From contig CM053029.1 of the NCBI GenBank assembly GCA_028564925.1, forward strand, positions 292,945,558-293,009,557: a stretch of DNA of 64,000 nucleotides, in the 5' to 3' direction. Origin of the DNA: Lithobates sylvaticus (Eukaryota > Chordata > Amphibia > Anura > Ranidae). How positions within the stretch are numbered: the first letter of the stretch is position 1; every line of letters begins with the position of its first letter. Shown in pieces: positions 9,936 to 21,555 of the stretch. The notes under the pieces are model-generated. The model worked only from the letters and a program-made list of their open reading frames with translations. It searched no databases and had not been told where the DNA came from. Both the position numbers and the translations under genes were made by a program.

Positions 9936-12149
9936 GTGGTCAATAAATAACTACGCAGAGTCCTAACAGTGAAAGTGTATACAAGTATGAACATGTAGCA
10001 TTTGTAACATTAATAAATCCCTCACGATACCAAAGTAACACATTTGGTGTCAGTTTATCTCTCAAATTATGTACAGAATGTGCTCTACCTACTTATTTAC
10101 CAGCATTTCTGTGGTCCCTGAAAGGTCTTGAGGAACAAGCAGTACCCTTACCACCAGCTCAGTGGAATGTCCAGCATCTGTGCATGATATGTGTGGTCCT
10201 ACCACTATGCACTAGTATACCGTTTTTTACAATGCGTTCCAGCTAGGGCTATTTGTTTTCAGCCAGACCGTGAAGGAACTCCATTCACCCCACCTGAAGT
10301 CTGGATTCTGTGTTTATGATTGACAGCTTACCTCTCCCAGCAGGTTGCGTAGATCCCTCCATGCTGGGTGCTTTTAGCAAAGGTAAGACATATGGAAGAT
10401 GGAGTTTTGGGTTGGGCAGAGGTCAGAGACTATTTTCTGTTATCTGTTCACTATTTCAAGCCATAGCTGCCACAATGCCAGTGGTTAACGTAAAGAAATA
10501 ATATGGACAGATATGTATGGTCTCACTTATATGTACACTGTATGTATATCAACTGAAGCCAGAGACATGCTGGCCAGAGACTTTGAGTGAGTACACTAGG
10601 AGAGGGGGACATGCCAGGCACATCACTGCAGAGGAACAAGTGCCATCAGGATAGCTGGGATATACAGATCATGATGGGAGAAGGAGAGGCGTAGGAGAGA
10701 AAGCTGTATAGGGTGATTATTGGGGTTATGAAATTCAACCATTTTACATACTTAAGTTAAGTTCTTTAGACATGCGTAGTATATCAGCCAGCTCCTGGCT
10801 AGGAGCTGTATAGCCGCCCGGTCACTTTTACAGTGTGGGCAGGACAGTTCATGGGGTCTCCCAATTCTTATCAGGTGCCTGAGACCTCTTTCAATGTTTT
10901 CAGGATGCAGCACATGAGGGAGACAAAGGAACTGCTGAACAGTGAATGATGCAAAGTGATCTTACTTCCAGTTTGAACCATCATTCCCTGGCTGATACAG
11001 CCAGGAAAGCACCTAACCAAGTACAATCTGTATACATGCATGCTATTTTTGCTCTAACATTTACATAATGTACAGTACAGCACAAATACCCCTAGCATTC
11101 TTGGTTGTTGGGACGTAGGTGGTTTCTGCAGGCAAGGATGCTAGTTGGCAGAAGCCACTTGCTTCCTAGCAACCAAGAGTGCTAGGCAGCATAAGCCACC
11201 TTTGTCCTAGACTACAATGTTGGTTGCTAGTACTGTGGCGGCCAAGAGTATATTTGTTCTGTAAGTTTTACACATGTAAACTTTAGCAGAAACGTTTACA
11301 GCATTAAAAAAAAGGTCTGCAGGAATACGGTAGATTTTACCATTTTCTTTTTTACACAGCCCTGCGTGCACGTGCTCATGGCATATCATACATCCGAGTT
11401 CACAGCCATAAAAAATAAAGGGTGCACTAGAGAGCTGAAAGCAGCCAGCATATTTTGTGCCCATATGCATGAGCCCTAATAGATTTCCTGTTAAATAAAA
11501 AAAAACACCCCTTCCTATACTGGAAAATAATGACCGCTAGATACAAGGTACACCTTGGAACACAATATAATTGGACTTTTAGTACAAACTAATAGGTGTT
11601 TAAATGAAAAAACAAAACAAAACAAAAACAAAAAACAATATAGTTTCCGTTGGATAACATACTTTACATATTGATATTCACAGATTATTTTATGGCATGT
11701 GTTCAACAGCGTGGGAAGGGTGAAAGACCTTTCTTATATTACTAGTATCACAAGAACTTTTCTTGAAACCACGTGCGTTTCCTGAGACTTCTAGGACTGA
11801 AATGAGTGATGCAGGAAATCCCAGCTAATGAAAAGCGTGCAGCCCAGATAACAAGGCACTCACATGGAGATATAGATTAGTAAATATAGTAGCATACTGC
11901 TGGAACTTTTGCATTACAATTATATAGTTCATGGTTTCTGAGTCATAACTTCCTCCCTCAGTTCTTCTAAAGTAACACGGTGACAGAATAAAACCTAATC
12001 CTGATGACTTCTTGGCTGCCCAAGAATATAGATGCAAGGCTCCTAAATACACTGTAAACCTGTCAGAGACTTTGTTTAAGGTAGAGTGCAATTTGCGTCT
12101 AACCATTTCGCTATTTACTTGAAAAATGTCCACGAGAGTGCAGGTGTGC
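9936..12149. other. No gene recognised
   Basis: Mostly unclassified sequence with only short chance reading frames. One imperfect hairpin (11092-11230) is listed separately. Confidence 0.4.
11092..11230. repeat. Imperfect inverted repeat with a third arm
   Basis: CTAGCATTCTTGGTTGTTGG at 11092 pairs with the reverse complement of CCTAGCAACCAAGAGTGCTAG ending at 11185, with GGTGGTTTCTGC/GCAGAAGCCACTT continuing the stem. A third related arm (GCATAAGCCACC..GTTGGTTGCTAG) follows to 11230. It could be a small foldback element. Confidence 0.55.
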
Positions 12150-13057
12150 CTTTCAGACTAGGAGACTAAAGCCAGCCGTAGACAGTTAGGCCCCTTTCAC
12201 ACCGGAGCGTTTTTCATGCGGTGCAGCGCTAAAAATAGCGCCTGTTCACCGCATGAAAAAATCCGGCCCCTTTAACTCCAGTGTGAAAGCTGGCGGGCTT
12301 TCACACTGGAGCGGTGCGCTAGCAGGATGACAAAAAAATTCCTGCTAGCAGCATCTTAGGAGCGGTATAGGAGCGGTGTGTTCACCGCTCCTATACCGCT
12401 CCTTCCCATTTGCTACGGCGGCGCTCTGCGGGGGTGCTTAACCCTTTTTCGGCCACTCGCGGGGGGGTAAAACCGCACCGCGAGCGGCCGAATACCGCGG
12501 TTAAAACGACGGTAAAGCAGCGCTAAATATAGCGCTGCTTTACCGCCACCGCGGCTCCCCGCCCCAGTGTGAAAGGGGCCTTAGGGTCCCTGCTGAACCG
12601 GCAGAGACTCAAACCATGTATGGGCAGGCTGACTGTACCAAAGTTGATCCATCGATCAATTTGGGTACAACCAGCATCTCAGATTTTTCACGCAATTATA
12701 GCCACTAGCAATAATGAGTGGGTTCTACTGGCAGGGACAGCTGCCCCCACCAGGAAGACACAATAGCTCTGCCGGAGGGATTCCCCAATCTGAACTGACT
12801 GTGTTGATGGGGGAATTTAATGATTTTCTTTCCAACCCATTGTTGCAGGAAAGCAAATCATATCATCTATGCCCTGCAGACAGGGAGGTTTGTGAGGAAG
12901 CCCGCACAAGTGATCCCATAGGAAGCAGTTTTGTTTTAGGGGCATTTGGCTGGCAGGAGGAACCAGAATCACCAACAGGGGACCCGGAAATAGGAGGTTC
13001 AGTCTGCTTTGTGCAATGGAATTTCACAGAGCAGGTAAGTATAAATCTGTTTGTTAT
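12150..13057. repeat. Unclassified interspersed repeat, interrupted by a MITE
   Basis: Sequence left (CCAGCCGTAGACAG) and right (GGGTCCCTGCTGAACCGG) of the MITE at 12189-12580 appears to be one repeat. A related copy is at 16855-17260: both carry an 'acacaatagc-ctgc-ggagggattccc' block, then 'tgggggaat..attttctttcc'. A 115-residue open frame at 12714-13061 lies inside and is not convincing as a gene. Confidence 0.4.
12189..12580. repeat. Harbinger-type MITE, well preserved
   Basis: GGCCCCTTTCACACCGGAGC and CCCAGTGTGAAAGGGGCC are terminal inverted repeats flanked by TTA (12186-12188 and 12581-12583). Subterminal palindromes (GCGCTAAAAATAGCGC; GTATAGGAGCGGTG..CACCGCTCCTATAC) give strong folding potential. 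Related degraded copies are at 1604, 16223 and 38668. Confidence 0.75.
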
Positions 13058-13783
13058 TTAACCACTTCCCGCCCGGCCTACAGCAGAAGGACAGCCAGGA
13101 AGTGGTTCAGTTATCCTGACTGGGCGTCATATGACGTCCAGCAGGATAAGCCGCGATCACGCGCCCACGCAATGCTCCGATCGGTGGTGCGGTGTGTCAG
13201 TCTGACACACTGCATTTCCGATCTAGGCAAAGAGCCTCTGACGTAGGCTCTTTACCATGTGATCAGGATGCCCACCCATGGCCAGCAGGGATACCCACCC
13301 ATGGCCAGCAGGTAAGCCCACCAGGGATGGCAATAATTGCCCATCAGGGATGGCACTCTGTGCCCATCAGCGATGTCTGCCAGCGCCTCTGATCAGTGCC
13401 ATCTATCAGCGCCACCTATGAGTGCCCATCAGTGCTCATCAGCGCCACCTATCAGTGCTGCATATAAGTGGCACCTCATCAGTGGCCATCAGTGAAGGTA
13501 AAAACGTATTTACAAAAGTTTTGTAACAGAAACGAAGAAAAATGTTTTTTTCTCTTCAAAATTTTCGTTGTTTTTTTATTCGTAGCGCAAAAAATAAAAA
13601 CCCCAGAGGTGATCAAATACCACCAAAAGAAAGCTCTATTTGTGGGAAAAAAAATTATAAAAATGTTATTTGGGTATAGTGTTGCATGACCGTGCAATTG
13701 TCATTCAAAATGTGAGAGCGCTGAAAGCTGAAAATTGGTCTGGGCAGGAAGGTGTATAAGTGTCCTGTTTTGAAGTAGTTTAA
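13058..13783. repeat. TTAA-ended MITE (piggyBac-like), copy 2
   Basis: Starts TTAACCACTTCCCGCCCGG and ends GAAGTAGTTTAA. The right part (GAGGTGATCAAATACCACC, then GAAAGCTCTATTTGTGGG) matches copy 1 at about 1250-1300. A short tandem run of 'catcagtg/ccatcag' 10-20-mers lies at 13300-13500. Confidence 0.65.
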
Positions 13784-14887
13784 AAATAAATAAATAAAAA
13801 AAAAAAAAACACTCTAAAAATCACAAAATGTAAGCAGTGAAGGTACCTGAATTTCTCTTGCAATCCAGTGTAAAGTAGAAACTGGTAAAGGAAGATGTAG
13901 CACAAGGAGCCAAACGGTTCTGCTGTACTGCTCAAGGACTAACAAGGTGGAAAGAGCAGAGAGGTGAGCTCAGCCGTGTGCTGCTTCTCCTTTTACTATC
14001 CACTAACAGACTGGGGGAGGGACAAAGCCTGTCGGAGTTACTGTAGCAGACAAGGGTTGTGTGGCAGAGCTACCTCGGGGCTGGATAGACTGGTATAATT
14101 ATATGCATTTCATCTGTGTATTTAGCAGTCAGTCTGGGATTCTGATTCTTCATATCTTTTGACTACACAGGCAACCCACATGAAAACAGGGAATGGATAT
14201 TTCAGTGAAAATAGTGCCTTGCAGAAATGTAAAGTTTATTTTAGTAAACCCTCTCAGAAAGTTTTCACCTTTCCCTACAAAACTTTTCCTACTAACAATC
14301 CAAGACAAATAGAGAGACTGAATCTCCCAAGCGGGAACAACCTACCCTCACCAACAACTAAAAAAATATATTGATCGTTCATAACAATTAGGTCAATTAA
14401 AAAAACTACAATACATACAAAATACAATAATATGAAATACAATCTATCCTAGTGCCATGAGAACAGTTTACAGATGTTGCAGCAGTTGCCACGATATCCT
14501 TCAAAAGGGATTTGTAGAATGGAAGAGGATCCCCAATCAGACCTTGTCATGGGCTTCCATGCAATAACACACACCACCAATGTAACATAATGACATTAAT
14601 GCACAGTGTATCAGGTTTCTGTTACAGGCTTTGCAGCATCACCATATTCGCAGACAGCACACAGGTCTATAATATATAGCATCTAAAAGTCACAGGGTGA
14701 AATTCATAGTAAGTTGCATTGGGTCTTTTTTCCTATTCCCGTGTGTCGTGCTTTATTTTGCAATTGCATGAAATGTACTAACATTTTTCGCTCTCACATA
14801 TACATAATTTACAGTAGCTACTGCATACTTGTAAATTGTGTGCATATTCAGCAAATTACCCATATTTTGTACAGGCAATCCTCATCA
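13784..14887. other. No gene recognised
   Basis: Poly(A)-rich start, then unclassified sequence. No convincing exon. Confidence 0.4.
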
Positions 14888-15117
14888 TAATAAGACTAAT
14901 GCCTCGTACACAGATTTGCTGTGGAAAGCGGGTCACAGTCAACCGACTCGCTAGTTGGGCAGCACAGTAGTATTTGGAGAAATTGGGAACACTTAGCCCT
15001 CTGCAGATTTGGGGTGTATACAGAGTAGGTTGTGGTAGATGGGGTTTAAGTTTGCCCCAAATGAATTGGGAGGCTCTGCGCTGAAGGATTCGTAGGAAGT
15101 ATGCTGGGACCTGTATC
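14888..15117 (-). pseudogene. L1/Tx1-type LINE ORF2 fragment
   Basis: On the minus strand the stretch reads PIQVPAYFLRILQRRASQFI, then WGKLKPHLPQPTLY and GLSVPNFSKYYCAAQLA. This is the segment just after the reverse transcriptase core in L1-type ORF2 proteins; the plus-strand L1 at 61650-61830 has the equivalent VPNFAHYFHAAQLAQ. About 75 residues remain. It directly abuts the Harbinger transposase remnant, which seems to be cut by it. No poly(A) tail or target duplication is visible. Confidence 0.75.
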
Positions 15118-15965
15118 GGGTGCACTCTAAAAAGAGAGTAATGCCTGGAAGTGGCCTATAAGAAGGAATCCCTAGCCGTCCTTCGTGTAGCCGACGACAC
15201 AATGCAGACTCCTGGAATATTCAGGCATCTCCCTGACTCCTGTAGGCCCCCACATCAACAAAATGTGAAGCGCAGATTTGCATCCGCCAATGGCAGAAGT
15301 ACAACTGATAAGTACTTTTTATAAAAATAACGTGACCCGGAGTTGGGAGTTTTTTTTCACTCGGACATGCTTTCCATCCAGAGCTGTGTCTTTTCCCAAA
15401 ATTTCTTAGCCACCTGTTCCCACGTTTCTTCTGTTGGCTCAGGCATTATATCGTTATTTAACTCCTCCCACAGAGCAAGGAAGGTCTCCCGGGTCACTTT
15501 TGCCACCGTGCTTACACCCATCAGAAAGTAATGATGTAGCAAGACAAAGGAGGTCCATTATAAAAAAAAAAAAAAAATATGTAAATGTATTTATTTTTTT
15601 AAATACAATTGTGGAAAACATGACGGTTTAAAAGAAAAAGAAAAAAGAAAAAAAAAAAAAAAAAAAAAAAACATACCCGAGTGTCACCAGGAGACACGCT
15701 CATCCTCATCTGGGTGTCTATTCAAGTAAGACGTGGTCGCAGCCTCTCGAGAAGATTGCCAAATGTGCTAACAGACATCCTTGTAGAGTTAAAAAAAAAA
15801 ACTTTTCAGGATAGTTACGCAGCTGAACGTATAGGCTGGTGAAATATCCGGAAGAAATGCGTTGGTCCATCAATGGATGGGTCCAGTACCGACGAACTCT
15901 GGTCCTCTCATCCGACGCAACAAAATCAGGATGAGCATTTCCTGCATTGTCTTCATGGCTGGATC
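15118..15965 (-). pseudogene. PIF/Harbinger transposase remnant (HARBI1-like)
   Basis: Several minus-strand blocks, read from high to low coordinate, match the Harbinger DDE nuclease in order: RRYWTHPLMDQR (about 15880), MSVSTFGNLLERLRPRLT (about 15765), GVSTVAKVTRETFLALWEEL and MPEPTEETWEQVAKKFWE (15357-15542), AVDGKHVRVKK with the first catalytic Asp (about 15370), and EGRLGIPSYRPLPG (about 15150). Frameshifts, stops and a poly(T) run separate them, and the C-terminal catalytic part is missing where a LINE fragment begins. The associated terminal repeat is at 16200-16219. It is a dead transposon, not the host HARBI1 gene. Confidence 0.85.
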
Positions 15966-16219
15966 CACAGTGAACGCAGATAGCAACAGTAGACAGCTCC
16001 CTGCTGAAGACAGTGCTTTCTCTGCTCTCCTAAAATGGTTCCGAGGGTTAAATTCAATTTTTCCAATGCATTGAGGGAGTTTGGGAGTGTCTTTGGTGTA
16101 ATTTTACAAAAAACGCGCATAAACGCAATTACAAAATGCTGACGATTTTTCAAGCAGCGTTTTCCTGCCAGCAATCTGAGGTCCAGAAAGTTTTTGGAGC
16201 GTCCAGTGTGCATGGAGCC
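15966..16219 (-). mobile_element. 5' leader and terminal repeat of the Harbinger element
   Basis: Read on the minus strand, the element starts GGCTCCATGCACACTGGACGC, flanked by TTA at 16220-16222. It runs through a leader with AAACGCGCATAAACGC-type motifs into the transposase remnant. The same ends occur on the deletion derivative at 6218-7076, which ties that family to a coding Harbinger. Confidence 0.7.
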
Positions 16220-16222
16220 TTA

Positions 16223-16344
16223 GGAGCGGTGTTAACCCTTTTTAGCAGGGGTTAAAATCGCCCCCACTAGCGACCAAAAAAGCACCGCTAAAACAACGCT
16301 AAAAATAGCGCGCTATTCCCCAACGCCCCAGTGTGAAAGTGCCC
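16223..16344. repeat. Right half of a Harbinger-type MITE
   Basis: AGGAGCGGTG..TTAACCC..GCTAAAAATAGCGC and the end CCCAGTGTGAAAGTGCCC, followed by TTA, match the right half of 12189-12580. The coding Harbinger copy appears to have inserted into it; the left half was not found. Confidence 0.55.
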
Positions 16345-16347
16345 TTA

Positions 16348-19085
16348 TTGAGTACGTTTTGCGTTTCCTGGCATTCAGCTGTAAGGCTGGTCATGTTGTT
16401 CTTTGTTGCACAGTTTGTGTCTTGTTACACTTAAGAAAGACTCATTGTTACTCTAAATATAAGGAAGTTGCCTTGACCTAAACAGATGCCAAAACTCAGT
16501 GTTTACCTAAATTCCCAATCTAATGTCTCCAGGCAAACTTGCAATACTTACATAACCACTTTCCTCGCTCATGTAAAAAACGGCCAAAAAGAATGTAAGT
16601 TTATCACCAGCAGTGCTAGGCCATGATGTAACACTCGGCAGCAGCAAAATGTAACATTTTCCCAGCAGAACGGAAAAAATAAATGCAAATGTTTAAACTC
16701 TTGATAGGTTACTGCAATTTGCCTTATTAACTGTAAATGGCTAAAAATATAAACAAGACACCATATCCTGAGACAAAAAGAACAGAAGATTAAAACTAAC
16801 ATTACATTCAGACAGTAAAATCTTTCAAGTTTCCATTGATTGACTTCAGCAAAGCCAGCCAGTCAGATTTATTTTTCATCCAATCACTATCGGCGTCTAT
16901 AGCAGCCAGCAGTGATCATTGTGTTCTGCAAGGAACCGTCCCCATCAGCAGAACACAATAGCACTGCAGGAGGGATTCCCTCACCAACACTGACTGCCTT
17001 TATGGGGGAATAGACAGATTTTCTTTCCTTCCATCAGTGGTGTAAGAAAAGATCATTGCATAATCTGTAGGCTGTTTTAGCCCCACAAAATGATACTTGG
17101 TTTTGTTGTTTTCTATAAAATGGGCAGTACTGGGAGGTTTAGCCCTAATATTTCTCCACCCCTGTATGAGTACCTCTGTACAGGACAACATAGATTTTTT
17201 TTGGGGTAAGTAGCAGTTTAGTTTTTTTTTTTTTTTAGGTGGCCATTTCCTTTAACTTTTTTTTTTTGTTGAGAAAAATAGTTTACATGTCTGTAAAATG
17301 GAAGCTATTCACACTCATATAACACATTTACATTTTTGCACTCACAGATGGAAACTTGATGCTTCAAAACACAGAATGCAAAGTGTTCTGTGATTGGAGG
17401 ACAGAGATTCTGTCATTCCTCTGCCGATCACGAAACGAGTTCTATGAATGAAGGAGGCTAGTGGAAGAGGTAAGCTAGTGGTGAAATTCTTGTTGGCAGC
17501 AGCTTATGGTAACCCCAGGAGCTCCAGAAGATCTGGGTTGAGGGGAGGACCTCACAACAGTGGGGAAAAGATTGTGCAGAAGCCAGCCAGATATGGGGCA
17601 CTCTTGTTACAGGTAGGTTATGCTCTTGGTGCTGCATAGCAAAAATAAATACCGTAAATAAAAAGCTAAATGTCAGCTTGGAAACCAAACAATTGTTTAT
17701 AAAGCTGTACTAGTGTTATATCACTAAGCTTTTTAAGAGTGTAGCAGGGTTATCCGTTTAGGCTAGTTTCACACCATTACATGTTGGGAAAAAGCCCTGC
17801 CCTTTAGCAGATGAACAGTGGTGCCATTACTGGTTAATAGAACCCCCATGCATCTGCTAACCTGCCCTCTAAACCACATGGTGACACATGGTCAGGTACC
17901 ATCACCTCACGGCTAGAGTTGATATTTGATAAACATTTGTTCCCTACTATGTTTGAGTATATAACTGACTTTTGGATCCAATAAACATTTTTGGTGGTAA
18001 TGCACCAAGCGTTTGCACCCCCCAGTGAGGTTTTTTTCAGGACCTTTATTATAGCTAAAAGTGAAAGAACCCGTGTTAAAAAAAGAATCATGTTTAATAT
18101 ATTCTAGGACGATCTGTTTGAAAAGCGCTTTCTTTCAGACATACAACTGTACACTGTCAGATTAGTTGCTCCCAGGTAAATGTGAGAGCTCCCTTTACTA
18201 AAGATCTGCCAATACTAGAAGCAGATTTGTGTACACAGCAGAGGAATGTCACGGTTTGTACATGGCTGACCTCCTCTGTGAATCCCCGTAAATTCTAACA
18301 TCTGAGACATTTATTTGTGGGAGTAGGACAAAGGAGAACTTTGCGAGTGACTTTTAGTCACATCACTAACCTGATACAATTATCTGGTGCTGAGATGTCA
18401 GAGGTGCTATTTTGAGTAACAGTAAATTCCCCTGTGGAAACCAGAACGCCCTGTGCTGCCCCAAAGCTCAGTTCATTCAAACACTGAAACTCAACTGACT
18501 TTGTGAATTATCTGAGGAGGAACAAAATATGCTTAAAAAAAAAAAAAAAAAGCAAGACAATGCATTGCACTATATTTTTAAGCTTTTAAAAATATAATAA
18601 TAACTCCACCATTGCAGAAAAATAAAAAAATAAATAAATAAAAAAACAATCCTCCCCTGCTTAATTATTTACACTGTAAGGATCCCAGCAAACGTCACCA
18701 CACAATCATTTCTGCTTCCACTTACTCCCTACTTCTAGTACTGAGTGGGAGGATCTTCCTGATCACTTCCACTGCATAATACGAGGAAACAGCTGGGAAC
18801 AACATTACAACAACCACATAAGAAGGAACCAAGGCCAGACATACATTATACAATTTTCTTGTACAACTTTTCTATAGATTTACCATTATTATTTAGGAAG
18901 TCAAACCTAAACACTTTCAATTTGTATGCAATCAGACAGGCCCTTGCACTACATAGATGAAGGTAAAGCTAAAGAAAATTAAATGAGAAAATTGTATGGT
19001 GTATGGCCAGCCTAACATTTTTAGTGGAGTTCCCTACCAAAACCATGCACAGAACACTCCTTCGTTGTGTTTGCAAATATTAAAG
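16348..19085. other. No gene; contains one interspersed repeat copy
   Basis: About 16855-17260 resembles the repeat at 12584-13057. The remainder, including poly(A)-rich 18530-18660, shows no exon or terminal repeats that I can support. Confidence 0.4.
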
Positions 19086-19387
19086 ATTCTAACTACCAGC
19101 AAGAATGAGTCCTTGCATTTAAAGAGCACCTGTCATTTCAGATTCATCATGGTAGCGCCTGTTAGCAAGCATCCACTCACCTGCTGCTGCCACGTCTCTC
19201 ACCTTGCTGCCGCATCACCAGCCGTCCCATTAAAGTGAATGGGACCGTTGGTAGGTCAACAGCAGGTCAGAGGAGGAGCCGCTGCGGTGCAGAGATGACA
19301 GCTGCTCTTTAAAAAAATTATGATTTAAATTGAGTTGATTTAAATCAAGCCTTTTTACTAGCGATTTAAATCAAATCCACCCTGCTT
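19086..19387. repeat. Right part of a hAT-like MITE
   Basis: The sequence from AGATTCTAACTACCAGCAAG to the end GATTTAAATCAAATCCACCCTG matches the right 280 bp of the complete element at 24581-25272. The left half is not recognisable. Confidence 0.6.
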
Positions 19388-20505
19388 TGAATTAACAGTC
19401 TCAGAACAAAAAGGATGTCAGGAAAGTGTTGGACTGCTCCAAGTCAGTGACTCAAAACATTGGCAACCAATGGTCCGCACTGAAGGATAGCCTAAAGGTA
19501 AGGGCATTTTTAATTTTTAATTCACACTTGACTAGAAATTCTGACACCAAAAAGTCAATTTGTTTTTAACATTGAAAAGCAACAACCTGCCTTATCACAT
19601 GTCAGTATAGTAAAATGAACTCAAATCAAATGTTTACTCTGGAATACAAAATGTAATACTGGGAAAATGCTAAAAATAAAATCACCTTCATGCTGTGCAG
19701 ACAAAAATAAATACGTTTATTTAATCCCAAAACGGTAGTTTATTAAAATTAGGTTCTTTTTTCTTCTACCTTCTTTGCCCCATTGATATACTTAATAAAA
19801 ATATATTTCCCAGTTTATCTTTTAACACCCATCTCTTGGCAAACATAAGCTTTCCACCTATACCTCTCTCCCATCCACTGGCAAATGGTTTGACAAAATA
19901 TTATTATTATAATATTAAAAGAATTGTACAATACAATTTATTAAAGGTTATCTTGTGCTCCCTCTTATATTAGGCATCACAAGAAAAGTACATGTTTGAG
20001 ACTTAGCGAATCCTCTTTGAGCCAGAATAAAAATGTGAATCCAGCCCCTACATCTCCTCATTAAACACTCACTCTACCCTAGTTTCTAATGCAACAAACT
20101 TTTGATCTTGATGTCTTCTCTAGTGGAATGACCCAATTAAGGCCAAATAAAGCATTGCTCAATCATGGTGAAAGCTGGCTGGACGAGATCAATAGCCCGC
20201 TAGTTGTTGATCATTTACATATTCTAATAATAGAGATTCAAACTACTTGCATGATTGTTCTTTAGGTTGTCATTTGAACAATCCAGAGTAAAACAAAGAG
20301 AAGCACTGGGGTCCCAGGTACAACTCAGACAATTTGCTACCAGCTTTGACTAGATATTGCTGTTCAGACAGATGACTCTTTTTGTTTATGCTTACAAATG
20401 TTGAATCACGCTTCTGGCACCAAACAATAAAAAAGTATTAGACACTACTACACGGTTCATATGCCACCTAGTAATGGGAACACTATGTGAGGAGATCTCA
20501 TTACC
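19388..20505. other. No gene recognised
   Basis: AT-rich sequence without convincing features. Confidence 0.4.
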
Positions 20506-21122
20506 TTAAAGTGGATGTAAACCCGAAATATTTTATTTAAGTTTTGTCTGGGACAATATAGAGTATAGAGTATGGGATTTCAGATCAGCTGTGCCCAGTC
20601 TTGCCACAAAGAGTTAATCCAGCTCTGAGCAATCCTCATATCTTTTTTCAGTGAAATAAAACGGACAAACTGATTGACAGGTGATTTACATATCTCGTGC
20701 ACTAGCCTAAGACATGCATTATTTTTTTAATTCCTACCCCCACTCCTTTCTTCAGCAGCTCTGCAAGGATTGTCTTTTCCACACCTCAGCATGATTTGCT
20801 AAAGTCATGTGGGGACTTTTCTGGGTTTTGACTGGATGTTAGTGATCATAGCAGAAGTTCAGTGTAAGAAATACACAGGAGAAAATGCATGTTGATAAAG
20901 GGGAGTGTAGAGGTGGGCGGGGAGTCTACTGACATCACGACTCCACCCACTGAGCTCTGGAAAACAGACATACCCCCAAAATCTGCAGTTTTTCGGGTCT
21001 CATAGCAGACAGAGGGGAGACATTTGACAGATAAGTATACATGCAGGAGGCATGTATATCCTTCTAGATAGCCAATATTGCAGTAGTTTTGAAAGGATGA
21101 GAATGGGTTTACATCCATTTAA
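20506..21122. repeat. TTAA-ended MITE (piggyBac-like), second family
   Basis: Starts TTAAAGTGGATGTAAACCC and ends GGGTTTACATCCATTTAA: inverted repeats of about 18 bp with TTAA at both ends. 617 bp, no transposase. Confidence 0.7.
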
Positions 21123-21555
21123 CATCTTACAATTAACTATGGCACAAGCCGAGTGAATACGGGCAAACAACAGCTGAAGCTGTGGGTGTGTTTGCATCTC
21201 CTGGTGTATCAATGTGTAATACAGCAGAAAACCTGGAATATTTAACATCTAGGTATGCAGGGCTGGTGCAGCCTCACCAGCGGCCATCAATGAATGTTTG
21301 CTTGCTTACATTCATTCGGGAGTCGGGACACAGACACAGTTCTCCGGCGTGCCTCTGACACTATGACACTATGTGCGAACGAATCGGCTGTTGCCTGCCG
21401 ATGGCAGTACAGTATGTCAAATGGTATTGAATTTCAAATTAAAGAATGCCAAATCTATAAGACAGATGATTGATCGACAGATATGTTTTAATAGAAGACC
21501 TACAGTATATGTGTCAGTTATTTTCAGCATGCCAGGCTGCAAAGGTCCTTAGCAT
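21123..21555. other. No gene recognised
   Basis: Short unclassified stretch between a MITE and a Tc1 remnant. Confidence 0.4.

Noticed and set aside
12714-13061. 115-codon plus-strand frame with a GT donor-like AGGTAAGTAT at its end
   Set aside because: It lies in a dispersed repeat with a relative at 16855-17260; the donor-like site is part of the repeat.
15357-15542. Host HARBI1 gene
   Set aside because: The transposase is interrupted by shifts, stops and a LINE fragment and is tied to transposon ends at 16219; it is a transposon relic.
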